From JAGNHN01 sp964590645 (GTDB lineage Bacteria; Bacteroidota; Bacteroidia; Bacteroidales; JAGNHN01): a DNA stretch of 64,000 bases. Positions 34,985 to 44,004 of the stretch are shown here, in pieces; positions within the stretch are counted from its first letter, which is position 1; every line of letters starts with the position of its first letter. The stretch covers positions 12,032 to 76,031 of the forward strand of contig CAZPYJ010000020.1 in the NCBI GenBank assembly GCA_964590645.1, in the 5' to 3' direction. Both the position numbers and the translations under genes were made by a program. The notes beneath the pieces are model-generated. The model saw only the letters and a list, made by a program, of their open reading frames with translations, had not been told where the DNA came from and did no database searches.

Positions 34985-35848
34985 TCACCAGAGCAGGGCA
35001 TCCATCCATATCATCATCATCACCCCCAACACAAACAGATTTAGGCGGATAAAGCCTTTTCGCGGGCTCAAATGCTCCAGCCCCGGCCGGGCCATTCGAA
35101 GGAAGCCAATGATGAGCCAGCTCACGGCAGCTACCAATGCCCAGCTCATCCAGGCAGTATGGATACTACCGTATACGGGAAGAAACAGAGCGGATATTCC
35201 AGCAGTAATCACCCATACCAGGGTGAGTCGTCCGATCTGCCGGCGCGATAAAACCGCAGAAAGAGAAGGGTAGCCTGCTTCTTCATACTGCTTGCCAATG
35301 CTTAGGATGATAAGCCAGAAATGGGGTATCTGCCCGATAAAGAAGAAAACCGCCAGGCTGTGGGCTGCCGGTTCTGCCAGTGAAACGCCACTGGCTGCCC
35401 ATCCTATCAGGGGAGGCAGGGCTCCTACTACCGATCCCGGAACTACCGCAAATGCGGTAATGCGTTTCAGGTAGGTATAGATCACATTGTACCATAAGAT
35501 GGTAAGCAAGCCCAGAACCATACTCAGCCAGCCACAACCCCAAAGGAGAATCAAACTGCCCAGCAGGATCAGGATCAGCGCAATGAGCAGGGCGGTTCCC
35601 GGCCTCATCCTGCCCGAGGGAATGGGTCGTGAGCGTGTACGATCCATCTGCCTGTCGAAACGCACCTCCTGCACCTGGTTCAATGCCGAGGCACCCATCG
35701 CCAGTACAAACACCCCTGCAAGGACCCACCAGGCAGTGGTTTCCCAGCCTCTGGCTCCGGCGACAAAGCCGGTAAAGGCAGACAGGGATACGGGCAGGGC
35801 AATACGGTATTTTCCCAGCTCAGGGATCAGACGAAGGAAGGAAATCAA
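34985..35848 (-). CDS. ctaB: Heme O synthase (protoheme IX farnesyltransferase)
   Basis: A polytopic UbiA-superfamily prenyltransferase (287 aa) that adds farnesyl to heme b, giving heme O, the precursor of heme A for the adjacent oxidase. The first Asp-rich prenyl-diphosphate site is NQVQEVRFDRQMDRTRSRP, and the second region has IYTYLKRITAFAVVPG and VGALPPLIGWAAS, as in CyoE/CtaB. About eight hydrophobic segments are seen. The canonical Glu-Arg before the first Asp reads Val-Arg here, a mild divergence. It is the last gene of the respiratory run, nine bases after coxB. Heme A synthase (ctaA) is not in the window. Confidence 0.88.
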   Translation of the reverse strand: MISFLRLIPELGKYRIALPVSLSAFTGFVAGARGWETTAWWVLAGVFVLAMGASALNQVQEVRFDRQMDRTRSRPIPSGRMRPGTALLIALILILLGSLILLWGCGWLSMVLGLLTILWYNVIYTYLKRITAFAVVPGSVVGALPPLIGWAASGVSLAEPAAHSLAVFFFIGQIPHFWLIILSIGKQYEEAGYPSLSAVLSRRQIGRLTLVWVITAGISALFLPVYGSIHTAWMSWALVAAVSWLIIGFLRMARPGLEHLSPRKGFIRLNLFVLGVMMMIWMDALLW

Positions 35849-35857
35849 TCGGTGGTG

Positions 35858-36808
35858 TTATTTTAGGGTCTTCAGGAATGCAATGATCTTGTCGATGTCT
35901 TCATCATTCAGTTCCTTTTCATAGGAAAGCATTTGACCTGCCCTATACCCCTTTACCAGATCATAATTGGGATCATAAATACTGCGACGGATGTACTCAT
36001 CGTCCACATTGATAGTACGTTCTTTACCATCGGTGATCACAATGTGATCGCTGCCATAGATGCCCAGGAAGCTGGGGCCCACGATGGCTGAGCCATCGAG
36101 GGAGTGGCAGGCGATGCAGCCCTTACTCTCCAGGATTTGTTTGCCCATCATAGCCAGCATCAGGTCCTCGCCGGCCGCAGTATCTGTCGCCATCAGCACC
36201 CCGGTGGTGTCGTTGTACCAGGCATCAAAATCTTCCTGTGTCATTATTTCCACATCGGTGTACATATAAGAGTGGCGGAGGCCGCAGTATTCGGTGCAAT
36301 ACAAGTCGTACACCCCGGTACGCTGAGGGATGAACCACATAAAGCTGTTCTCTTTGCCGGGAACCATATCCTGCTTCACCCTGAAGGCGGGGATATACAG
36401 GCTGTGCAGCACATCCACCGAAATCAGGTTAAGTTTGACCGGCTTATCCACCGGAAGCTTGAGGGTGATGCTGCTCTTGCCGTTCTCATACTCAAAATTC
36501 CAGCTCCACATTCGGGCAATGGCATCCACCTCCATTGCATCGGGGGGTGGGCTCATCATCGGGCGCCAGCCTTTGTATCCGTACCAGAACATCAAAAGTA
36601 CCAGGATGGTAGGAATGATGGTCCAAATGACCTCCAGCGTATTGTTTCCTTCAATCTGGGTGGCCACTGGATTGCGCTTTTCGTTGTAGCGCCATACGAA
36701 GTACAGCATCAGGATGCTGAGGCCGATCAGGAAAAAGAAAGATACTCCGAGGATGAATACAAAAGCGGTATCCACGCCTTGAACAAAATTGGAAGCTCCT
36801 GAAAACAT
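35858..36808 (-). CDS. coxB: Cytochrome c oxidase subunit II with fused cytochrome c
   Basis: A 316-residue subunit of a caa3-type oxidase. After a short N-terminal tail come two membrane helices (about 12-40 and 55-80), then the CuA cupredoxin domain with VLHSLYIPAFRVKQD and the copper ligands in CTEYCGLRHSYM. A cytochrome c domain follows, with one heme site CIACHSLDGS and a distal Met in the region AGQMLSYEKELND. The fusion lets the oxidase accept electrons directly from complex III without a soluble carrier. The C-terminus ends IIAFLKTLK. It lies between the subunit IV gene and ctaB with gaps of about 11 and 9 bases. Confidence 0.94.
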   Translation of the reverse strand: MFSGASNFVQGVDTAFVFILGVSFFFLIGLSILMLYFVWRYNEKRNPVATQIEGNNTLEVIWTIIPTILVLLMFWYGYKGWRPMMSPPPDAMEVDAIARMWSWNFEYENGKSSITLKLPVDKPVKLNLISVDVLHSLYIPAFRVKQDMVPGKENSFMWFIPQRTGVYDLYCTEYCGLRHSYMYTDVEIMTQEDFDAWYNDTTGVLMATDTAAGEDLMLAMMGKQILESKGCIACHSLDGSAIVGPSFLGIYGSDHIVITDGKERTINVDDEYIRRSIYDPNYDLVKGYRAGQMLSYEKELNDEDIDKIIAFLKTLK

Positions 36809-36819
36809 CGCGTTGGTTT

Positions 36820-37104
36820 CTAGCGGTTCAAATAATCAAAAAAGGTTAAGACGATCACAGCGGCAAAAACCGCCAGCACCAGCAAGACCATATATGTATA
36901 GATCTTCTGATCGAACTTCAGGTGCATAAAATACACGAGCACGAGAGTGGCTTTCACTCCGGCGATCAGCATTGCCGCCGTTGTATTCCAAACGCCCAGG
37001 TCGGTCCAGGTTATGGCCACCGTAATTACGGTCAGAAAGATCAGCGCAAGCAATACAGCAATGTGCGTGCGATAGGGAGTAATATGGTGTTTTTCTTCGC
37101 TCAT
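36820..37104 (-). CDS. coxD: Cytochrome c oxidase subunit IV-like
   Basis: A 94-residue membrane protein with about three helices: IAVLLALIFLTVITVAI, AAMLIAGVKATLVLVYFMHLKFD and YMVLLVLAVFAAVIVLTFF. The block VKATLVLVYFMHLK is diagnostic of the prokaryotic subunit IV family. The ATG at 37104 (MSEEKHHITPYRTH) is chosen; a start 24 codons earlier overlaps the subunit III gene. It is in the cox operon, 11 bases after coxC. Confidence 0.88.
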   Translation of the reverse strand: MSEEKHHITPYRTHIAVLLALIFLTVITVAITWTDLGVWNTTAAMLIAGVKATLVLVYFMHLKFDQKIYTYMVLLVLAVFAAVIVLTFFDYLNR

Positions 37105-37115
37105 TGTCCTTGCAT

Positions 37116-37712
37116 TTAATGGATGAGATAAAACAGTGGGAAGAGGAATATCCAGATCAAATCGACCAGATGCCAATATAGTCCGGCATTCTCAAGCAGT
37201 TGCCAGTTCTCTTTGTGCAAGCGGTCTTTCTTGATATAATAGATCACAAATCCGATGAACACCGCCCCGACCACTATGTGGAAAGCGTGCAATCCGGTCA
37301 TTGTGAAATAAAGTCCGAAAAAAAGAATATCCCCGCGGCTGAGGCTGAGCAGGTATTCTGAATTGGGGAAGATGCCGTGTTCGAATTTGGCGCCCCATTC
37401 AAAATACTTATTCACCATAAAGATCAGGGCCAGCAGCAGGGTAATATACAGCAGTGCGATGGCCATTTTCTTGTTGCCTCTTTGCATTGCCGTGATGGCC
37501 ATTGCGATGGTCATACTTGATACCAGCAAAACCACGGTGTTGATAGTCCCCATAATCACATTCAGCTCCTCACCGGCCAGGTGAAAGGCGGCCTGGTTTT
37601 CGTAGCGATACACGGCGTAAACAATAAACAGCCCGCCAAAAAGGAGGATCTCGGTGAAGATAAAAAGCCACATCCCGATCTTTGATGCGGTATCGTCTCT
37701 GTGCAAATGCAT
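37116..37712 (-). CDS. coxC: Cytochrome c oxidase subunit III
   Basis: A 198-residue membrane subunit with five helices, the shorter type usual in caa3 oxidases. KIGMWLFIFTEILLFGGLF at the N-terminus carries the conserved Glu near the lipid/oxygen pathway, and FTMTGLHAFHIVVGAVFIG with WHLVDLIWIFLFPLFYL closes the protein. It starts 20 bases after coxA. Confidence 0.93.
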   Translation of the reverse strand: MHLHRDDTASKIGMWLFIFTEILLFGGLFIVYAVYRYENQAAFHLAGEELNVIMGTINTVVLLVSSMTIAMAITAMQRGNKKMAIALLYITLLLALIFMVNKYFEWGAKFEHGIFPNSEYLLSLSRGDILFFGLYFTMTGLHAFHIVVGAVFIGFVIYYIKKDRLHKENWQLLENAGLYWHLVDLIWIFLFPLFYLIH

Positions 37713-37732
37713 ATCCTTTCTTTTTCGTGGGA

Positions 37733-39346
37733 TTAGGAACTATAATCGTAGGGCCCTTTGGTGACCGTAGGGATCTCTTCAAAATTCTCCAGGGGTGGAG
37801 GGGAGGGAACGGTCCACTCCAGCGTCTTGCCGCCCCAGGGATTACCCTCGGCTTTCTCTCCGTGACGTGCACCTCTGACCAGATTAACAATGATGATCAC
37901 AATCCCCATTGCCATCACAAATGCACCCAGTGAGCTGATGATGTTTCCGCTGTGAAACTCCGGCAGGTAATCATAATAACGGCGCGACATCCCGGCGATG
38001 CCCAGATAGAACATAGGCGCATAGAGGGCATTGAACCCGATGAACATCACCATCCAGCCAATATTGGCCCAGCCTGAATCGTACATTCTGCCGTATATTT
38101 TGGGGAACCAATAGTGCAATGCTGCAAAGAAGGCAAATCCGGTTCCGCCAAATACGATATAATGGAAATGCGCTACCACGAAGGCCGTATCGTGCACGTG
38201 CACGTCGGTAGCCAGAGAGCCAAGCACCAAACCTGACAGACCTCCAATCATAAATACGAAGATGAAGGAGATGGCCCAATAGAAAGGTGTTTGCACATTG
38301 ATGCTGGCCTTGTGCAGGGTGGAAATCCAGTTGAAAACCTTAATGGCACTGGGTATGGCTACGATAAAGGTCAGCAGGGAGAAGGTATAAAGGGCTGTTC
38401 CGCTCATTCCGGAGGTAAACATATGGTGACCCCAAACGAAGTAGCCTACAAAGGCGATCATTATGGTGGAGATGACAATGGCTTTGTATCCGAAGATGGT
38501 CTTGCGCGCGAATGTGGGAAGAATCTCTGAGATGGCACCCATAGCCGGCAGGATCATAATATACACGGCCGGATGGGAGTAAATCCAGAAAAGGTGCTGA
38601 TAGAGAATGGGATCCCCACCCAGGTCGGGATCAAAGAAACCAATGCCCAGGGTACGTTCTGCCACGATCATCAGCAGGGTAATGCCTACAATGGGTGTGG
38701 CCAGAAGCTGAATCCATCCCGTGCCGTAAAGGGTCCAGGGAAAGAGCGGCATTTTGAACCAATCCATCCCCGGTGCACGCATCCTGTGTATGGTCACAAT
38801 GAAGTTCAGTCCGGTAAGGATAGAAGAAAAGCCCAACACAAAAGCGCCCAGTACCGCCGGAAGCATATTGGTTGTGGTTTCAAAACTGTAAGGAGCGTAG
38901 AAAGTCCATCCCGTATCCGGGGCACCACCACCAGTGAAAAGAGAGACCAGTACAAGCAATATCCCGGTCACATATATCCACCAGGACAGGAGGTTAAGTT
39001 TAGGGAAAGCCACATCCGGTGCGCCGATCTGAAGGGGCAGAAAGAAATTGCCGAAAACTGCCGGAAGACCGGGAATAACCACAACAAAAATCATTATGAC
39101 CCCGTGGAGGGTGAAGATGCTGTTGTAGGTTTGCGGGCCCATAATGGTGTGTCCCGGGGCGATAAGTTCGAACTTCATCAGCAGCCCGAGGATCACTCCT
39201 ATACCGAAAAAGACGAGAATGGTATAGAGGTACAGCAGTCCGATCCGCTTGTGGTCGGTCGAAAAGATCCAGGCCCCCAGGCCCTTATGCTTTCCTTCAT
39301 ATTCCAGGTAACTGGGTTCCTGATGTGTATGTAAATTTTCCTGCAT
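37733..39346 (-). CDS. coxA: Cytochrome c oxidase subunit I, A2-type
   Basis: The catalytic heme-copper subunit (537 aa) that reduces oxygen to water and pumps protons. Twelve helices are expected. The low-spin heme ligand is in FTLHGVIMIF; CuB and the cross-linked His-Tyr lie in WIYSHPAVYIMILP; further CuB ligands are in FVWGHHMFTSGM; and the heme a3/a ligands in DTAFVVAHFHYIVFGG. The YSHP motif in place of GHPE marks the A2 (caa3) subtype, in which a Tyr-Ser pair stands in for the D-channel glutamate. It precedes coxC and follows the SCO gene by five bases. The 3' end carries a short Pro-rich tail (SPPPLENFEEIPT). Confidence 0.96.
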   Translation of the reverse strand: MQENLHTHQEPSYLEYEGKHKGLGAWIFSTDHKRIGLLYLYTILVFFGIGVILGLLMKFELIAPGHTIMGPQTYNSIFTLHGVIMIFVVVIPGLPAVFGNFFLPLQIGAPDVAFPKLNLLSWWIYVTGILLVLVSLFTGGGAPDTGWTFYAPYSFETTTNMLPAVLGAFVLGFSSILTGLNFIVTIHRMRAPGMDWFKMPLFPWTLYGTGWIQLLATPIVGITLLMIVAERTLGIGFFDPDLGGDPILYQHLFWIYSHPAVYIMILPAMGAISEILPTFARKTIFGYKAIVISTIMIAFVGYFVWGHHMFTSGMSGTALYTFSLLTFIVAIPSAIKVFNWISTLHKASINVQTPFYWAISFIFVFMIGGLSGLVLGSLATDVHVHDTAFVVAHFHYIVFGGTGFAFFAALHYWFPKIYGRMYDSGWANIGWMVMFIGFNALYAPMFYLGIAGMSRRYYDYLPEFHSGNIISSLGAFVMAMGIVIIIVNLVRGARHGEKAEGNPWGGKTLEWTVPSPPPLENFEEIPTVTKGPYDYSS

Positions 39347-39351
39347 TGCGC

Positions 39352-40140
39352 TTAGGATTGTTTTGGGGTTTGACGAATACGCGGTTTGAGCAGCAGTACG
39401 GCCAGTATGATGGCAGCGAAAAAGAGGATGAGGGTGCCTGCCACCCGGGTTACGTTCAATACGTAGCGCTGGCCATCCGGATCAAAGGAATAGCAATACT
39501 GCAGAACCTTATTAATGGTGGTGCTGATCTGTCCTCTTGAGGCTTCGAGGATGGACATCTTCAGGTCGAAGGGCAAGAAATAAGTGCCGTTCAGATATCG
39601 GGTAATCATTCCATCAGGGCTAACCACAATAAGGGTGGCCGAGTGCAGAAAATCATTGCCGGTTCGCTTGTATTTGAAACCTGCAGCATTAGTGGCATCT
39701 GCAATATTTGCACTGTCGGCCACAAAAAACTGCCATCCATCGGTATTCACTTCGCGGGTGAGCTGGCTCAGGTAATTGCCCCGCTTTTTGGTGGCGAGCT
39801 CCCTGCCTTCACTGGGGTCAAAGCTGATGGTGAGCACCTGGTAGTCCTCCACCAGTTCCAGATCGCTCCGGCTGATCACCTCTGCGATCCCGCTCATCAG
39901 GGGGCTGCATATTCCCGGGCAGCGGTAATACACGAAATTCAGAATGCTGGGTTTGGTGATCAGACTGCGAAGATTCACACGCTCTCCTTCCTCATTGATG
40001 ATCTCAATATGCTCCGGAATATAATCTCCCAGTTTCTCCACCACACCAATCTCGAGCTCAGGGGCATCGGACTCGTTTTGGGCCTGGACGGCGGAAAGGA
40101 ATAAGGCCAGTAAAAGAATAAGGGGTAGTCGTCTTGTCAT
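39352..40140 (-). CDS. SCO1/SenC-family copper chaperone
   Basis: A 262-residue thioredoxin-fold protein used to place copper into the CuA site of subunit II. It has a signal peptide (MTRRLPLILLLALFLSAVQA), the copper-binding CPGIC motif in YYRCPGICSPLMSG, and the distal His in NDFLHSATLIVV. A C-terminal membrane helix (VAGTLILFFAAIILAVLLL) anchors it on the periplasmic side of the inner membrane, an arrangement less common than an N-terminal anchor. It is the first gene after the act operon, with a -7 box in the 120-base gap upstream, and is translated directly ahead of coxA. This placement agrees with a role in building the adjacent oxidase. Confidence 0.88.
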   Translation of the reverse strand: MTRRLPLILLLALFLSAVQAQNESDAPELEIGVVEKLGDYIPEHIEIINEEGERVNLRSLITKPSILNFVYYRCPGICSPLMSGIAEVISRSDLELVEDYQVLTISFDPSEGRELATKKRGNYLSQLTREVNTDGWQFFVADSANIADATNAAGFKYKRTGNDFLHSATLIVVSPDGMITRYLNGTYFLPFDLKMSILEASRGQISTTINKVLQYCYSFDPDGQRYVLNVTRVAGTLILFFAAIILAVLLLKPRIRQTPKQS

Positions 40141-40194
40141 CGCCTCAGTTTCTTTGGTTTATGCCTTGGCTGGATCAGTGCTCAAAAGCCCTGG

Positions 40195-40202
40195 CAAAGA
40201 TA
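40195..40202 (-). promoter_or_regulatory. Putative -7 box for the sco-cox operon
   Basis: The minus strand reads TATCTTTG, exact to the Bacteroidota -7 consensus, about 55 bases before the SCO ATG. No TTTG at 19 bases is seen. If real, the cox genes can be transcribed separately from act. Confidence 0.4.
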
Positions 40203-40260
40203 AACAATGTGATGCTATATGTGATTGTCTGAATGTATGCATTCAAGGATATGCTGTTGC

Positions 40261-41427
40261 TTAATGCACGTGATGGTACATACTTTCTTTCAGATAGGGA
40301 TGGTTTTTCGGGATGAGGGCTGCCTTGCTCAGTGCCCGGGCTGTGACCAGAGCGAAAGCCCCGGCAAATCCCAGCCAGATTCCGATCTCAGTAAAACCAA
40401 AAGCCGGATTGCCCAATACGCCCGGGAATATCTGATCGTAGAGATCCACGTATTGGCCAATGATCAGGATTGCGATCACCACTTTAAGTATCAATTTACT
40501 GCGGTTTGCGCGGCGCGACATCAACACGATGAAGGGGATGAACCAGTTCAGGGCAATATTGGTAAAGAACAGCACCTTGAAGCCGGGATCAGCCCAACGG
40601 GAGGCAAAGTACATTGTTTCCTCAGGGATGTTCCCGTACCAGATGAGCATAAACTGGGCAAAGTGGAGGTATCCCCAAACGATGGCAAGCATAAAGAGGT
40701 AGCGGCTGAAGTCGAGCAGGTGGCTCTCATTCATCCGGGGATAGTGCCCCCTGTCGTGAAGCAGCAATACAATCAATATGATGATGGCTGTGCCGTGATA
40801 GAAGGCAGCTACGAAGTTTTTCAGGGCAAAAATGGTGCTGTACCAGTGTGGGTCTATCGACATAATAAAATCGAAGCTGGCCGCAGAGAAAGTCAGGGCA
40901 AGCACGAAGATGAACACCTTCGACCAGAACTCACTTTTTTCAAAAAAACGCATACCGCCTTCCAGGTCTTCTTTCAGCGAAAGCTTGCGCAGCAGGCGGG
41001 TCAGCCATATCCATAATACAAAGAAGATCACTACACGGATGCTGAAGAAGGTGGCATTCAGCCAGGGCTGTTTGTGTGCAATCAGGGCATCGTGTTCAGC
41101 GGCACCTTCGTGTGCCCAATGATAGAGCTTTGGCAGGCCGAAGAGCAGGGCGATGGCTACGAAAGCTGACACTGGGAGGAAAACAGTCATCGCTTCCGGT
41201 ACCCTCTTGAACATTGCACTCCATCCCGACTGGGTGATGTATTGCAGTGCATAGAAAAAAGCCGCTCCTATTGCCAGGGAGAGAAAATAGAAATTATTCA
41301 GCAGCAGATTAGTCCAGGCCCTGTCGGGGTGCATAATGAAGCCCGTGATCAGGGCAATGATCCCCAGCACGATCAGGATGAGGGCGCCGGTTTTGAATGT
41401 TTTGCTAAGCGCATATTGCTTGTCCAT
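40261..41427 (-). CDS. actF: Alternative complex III subunit ActF
   Basis: A 388-residue polytopic inner-membrane subunit of the quinol:electron acceptor oxidoreductase ACIII. About ten helices are expected (for example TGALILIVLGIIALITGF and AIVWGYLHFAQFMLIWYGNI). The block WGYLHFAQFMLIWYGNIPEE is diagnostic of ActF. The ATG at 41427 is preferred because AGGAAAAT lies just before it; Met at 41445 would add six residues. A much longer frame (to 41556) overlaps actE. ActF pairs with ActC and resembles it in part. It is the last act gene, 35 bases after actE. Confidence 0.87.
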   Translation of the reverse strand: MDKQYALSKTFKTGALILIVLGIIALITGFIMHPDRAWTNLLLNNFYFLSLAIGAAFFYALQYITQSGWSAMFKRVPEAMTVFLPVSAFVAIALLFGLPKLYHWAHEGAAEHDALIAHKQPWLNATFFSIRVVIFFVLWIWLTRLLRKLSLKEDLEGGMRFFEKSEFWSKVFIFVLALTFSAASFDFIMSIDPHWYSTIFALKNFVAAFYHGTAIIILIVLLLHDRGHYPRMNESHLLDFSRYLFMLAIVWGYLHFAQFMLIWYGNIPEETMYFASRWADPGFKVLFFTNIALNWFIPFIVLMSRRANRSKLILKVVIAILIIGQYVDLYDQIFPGVLGNPAFGFTEIGIWLGFAGAFALVTARALSKAALIPKNHPYLKESMYHHVH

Positions 41428-41462
41428 ATTTTCCTGATTTATCATTGGTGGGAAGGTTTTGA

Positions 41463-42065
41463 TTATTTGCCCTGGAGGATGGTTTCCACATAGCTGACGA
41501 TTTTCCAGCGATCCTCGGGTTTGATCTGGGCTCCGTGTGCGCCCATCACTCCCCATCCCCGGGTGATCACGTGATACGTCTCCCCGGCGGGTTTTTGCTT
41601 ATACTCTTCGCTGATGAGGTTGCTGGGTGGAATGACATACTTTCCGCTGGTGAAGAGGCTGCCTTTGCCATCGCCCAACTCTCCGTGGCACTGCTGGCAA
41701 AATACCTGATACAATTCTTTCCCCCGGGCCAAGAGCTCCGGTGAGGGCTCAAATGGATTAGACAGTTCAATCCCGGCGGCATCGCGGCCTTCAGGTGTGG
41801 CCGGATAGGGATAGGGTATCATTTCCCGGGGCACCGTCCCTTCCGGAGGTGCTTGCATTGTTTTTCCGTCAGGGAAAACAGGATTCTCTGCCCAGGTCTC
41901 GTGAGCCAGCGAATGAGCCATATCCGGAAAATACTCATAGCCCTTGTCATTGCGGGTGCGGTCGCAGGAGGTGAATACCAACAGTCCTGCGATCAGCAGT
42001 CCTGCAAAAGGGAGACGGAAACCCGGGGTGCTGTGGTGTGGGCGCATTGTGATAATTTTCTGCAT
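41463..42065 (-). CDS. actE: Alternative complex III cytochrome c subunit ActE
   Basis: A 200-residue lipoprotein with one c-type heme. The lipobox is in GLLIAGLLVFTSCDRTRN. A family block VFPDGKTMQAPPEGTVPRE precedes the heme motif CQQCHGELGDG, and the distal Met is likely in WGVMGAHGAQI. It is thought to pass electrons from the complex to the oxidase. Met7 (42047) is an alternative start. It lies two bases after actD. Confidence 0.9.
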   Translation of the reverse strand: MQKIITMRPHHSTPGFRLPFAGLLIAGLLVFTSCDRTRNDKGYEYFPDMAHSLAHETWAENPVFPDGKTMQAPPEGTVPREMIPYPYPATPEGRDAAGIELSNPFEPSPELLARGKELYQVFCQQCHGELGDGKGSLFTSGKYVIPPSNLISEEYKQKPAGETYHVITRGWGVMGAHGAQIKPEDRWKIVSYVETILQGK

Positions 42066-42067
42066 CG

Positions 42068-42601
42068 CTAAAAAACGTTTTCTTCTTCAACTTCCTTTTC
42101 ATACACCTCGCTGGCTCCGGCATCTTTTAGCAGGGTTTCAAGAGGTTTCTCAGCTTTATCAGCCTCTGTGCGATCGATGACCATAATAAATTTGTCATCT
42201 GTAGATCGCGCATCCGGAAGCACGTATGCCTTGCCCGGCCATATCTTTGCCCGCACTGAAAAGGTCAGCAGGCTTAGTATGGTTACCATAAAAATGGTCA
42301 GTACGATCGTGATCACAATAAAGGAAGGGAAAGCACTGCTGGGTTTTCCGCCGAAATTCAATGGCCAGTCCACCACGGAAGTGTAATACAGAAAGGCCAG
42401 AATTGCCAGGGCGGAGAATAAACCATAGAGGAAGGCCGCAAAAGTGAAGATGGATCGTTTGCCCATAGCATCGATCGCCTTCATCACAGGATAAGGGGTA
42501 TAGATCTCATTGATCCGGATGTGATTTTCCTGCACTTGACCAATGGCGGAAACCAGTTGTGCCTCTGAATCAAATACCCCTATAATACGCTTGTTTTCCA
42601 T
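42068..42601 (-). CDS. actD: Alternative complex III subunit ActD
   Basis: A 177-residue DUF3341 protein. It opens with a soluble part (GVFDSEAQLVSAIGQVQENH) and EIYTPYPVMKAIDAMGKR, then has two membrane helices (AAFLYGLFSALAILAFLYY and FIVITIVLTIFMVTILSLL). A short C-terminal acidic tail ends EEENVF. ActD has no cofactor and supports assembly or contact between ActC and ActF. It is three bases after actC. Confidence 0.92.
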   Translation of the reverse strand: MENKRIIGVFDSEAQLVSAIGQVQENHIRINEIYTPYPVMKAIDAMGKRSIFTFAAFLYGLFSALAILAFLYYTSVVDWPLNFGGKPSSAFPSFIVITIVLTIFMVTILSLLTFSVRAKIWPGKAYVLPDARSTDDKFIMVIDRTEADKAEKPLETLLKDAGASEVYEKEVEEENVF

Positions 42602-42604
42602 TGC

Positions 42605-43972
42605 TTACGAATGTTTATGTTCATCATTTCCGGCATTCATCACACTCTTCACTTCGTGGATCGCTACCATCGGGATATAACGGAAAAACAGCAGCACCCC
42701 GATCGCAAACAAACCCAGGGTGCCCACATAAGTGCCGATTTCTACCCAGGTAGGGCTGTAAGGAGCCCAACTGGAAGGGAGATAATCATTGGCCAGGGAG
42801 GTGATGACAATATTGAAGCGTTCATACCACATCCCCACATTGATGATCAGGGAAATGATGAAAACTATGGTCAGGTTCTTGCGGATCTTTTTAGACCAAA
42901 GCAATTGCGGGATAATGGCATTGCAGACCACCATAGCCCAAAACTGGAAGGTATATTCACCGGTGATGCGGTTATGGAAAAAGGTGAAAATCTCATACTC
43001 ATTGCCTGAGTACCAGGCCATAAAGACCTCGGTAGCATAGGCTGTACCCATTATCAGGGAGATAAAAATGAGGATTTTTGAGATGGCATTCAGGTGAGCG
43101 TTAGTGATGTAGTCCTGCAAATGGTATAGTTTGCGGATGATGATCATCAGGGTCATCACCATTGCAAAGCCGCTGAATATGGCTCCGATAACAAAGTAGG
43201 GCGGAAAGATAGTGGTATGCCATCCGGGGATGACGGAAACAGCAAAGTCGGTTGAAACAATGGAATGCACACTGACTACCAACACGGCGGCAATCCCGCC
43301 CAGCACATAACTGAGTCCTTCATAGCGGAGCCATTCTCTGGTGGATCCGGTCCATCCGAAAGCCAGCAGTCCGTATACCATTTTCTTTACTTTGGACTTG
43401 GCCCGGTCGCGGATAGAGGCAAAATCGGGTACCATTCCGAAATACCAGAATGAGAGTGAAATCAGCAGATAAGCACTAATGGCAATGAAGTCCCAGAACA
43501 GCGGGCTGTTGTAGTTCACCCAGAGGGGGCCACGTGTATTGGGATAGGGGATGATAAAGAAGGCCAGCCATACCCTTCCCATATGGAGAGCAGGAAAAAG
43601 AGCGGCACATCCCACAGCCACCACCGTCATTGCTTCAGCAGCCCGGTTGATGGAAGTACGCCATTTCTGGCGCAGGATGAGCAGGAAGATGGAGAAAGCG
43701 GTTCCGGCGTGCCCGATTCCGATCCACCATACAAAATTAATAATCGCCCATCCCCAGCCTACGGCATTGTTCACGCCCCAGGTTCCAATGCCCTGAGACA
43801 CCGTAATGTATATGGCATAGAATCCCCAGAGGGAGGCAAGGATGGAAATACCAAAAACCGCCTTCCACCATAAAGGGGTCTTTTGTTCCAGGGGTTGGAT
43901 GATGTCGGTGGTAACCTGGCCGAAGGTTTTGTTGCCGGTAACCAGCGGACCTCTGATCTCTCTGTCGTACAT
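42605..43972 (-). CDS. actC: Alternative complex III quinol-site subunit ActC (NrfD/PsrC-like)
   Basis: A 455-residue polytopic membrane protein with about ten helices, the NrfD/PsrC-like subunit proposed to bind the quinol. Typical stretches are NNAVGWGWAIINFVWWIGIGHAG (split as NNAVGWGWAI and INFVWWIGIGHAG), FPALHMGRVWLAFF and WVNYNSPLFWDFIAI. It is 32 bases after actB and begins MYDREIRGPLVTGNKT, as in related complexes. Confidence 0.94.
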   Translation of the reverse strand: MYDREIRGPLVTGNKTFGQVTTDIIQPLEQKTPLWWKAVFGISILASLWGFYAIYITVSQGIGTWGVNNAVGWGWAIINFVWWIGIGHAGTAFSIFLLILRQKWRTSINRAAEAMTVVAVGCAALFPALHMGRVWLAFFIIPYPNTRGPLWVNYNSPLFWDFIAISAYLLISLSFWYFGMVPDFASIRDRAKSKVKKMVYGLLAFGWTGSTREWLRYEGLSYVLGGIAAVLVVSVHSIVSTDFAVSVIPGWHTTIFPPYFVIGAIFSGFAMVMTLMIIIRKLYHLQDYITNAHLNAISKILIFISLIMGTAYATEVFMAWYSGNEYEIFTFFHNRITGEYTFQFWAMVVCNAIIPQLLWSKKIRKNLTIVFIISLIINVGMWYERFNIVITSLANDYLPSSWAPYSPTWVEIGTYVGTLGLFAIGVLLFFRYIPMVAIHEVKSVMNAGNDEHKHS

Positions 43973-44004
43973 AATGATCCTCTTTGCGGCTTGATTTATC
44001 TGGT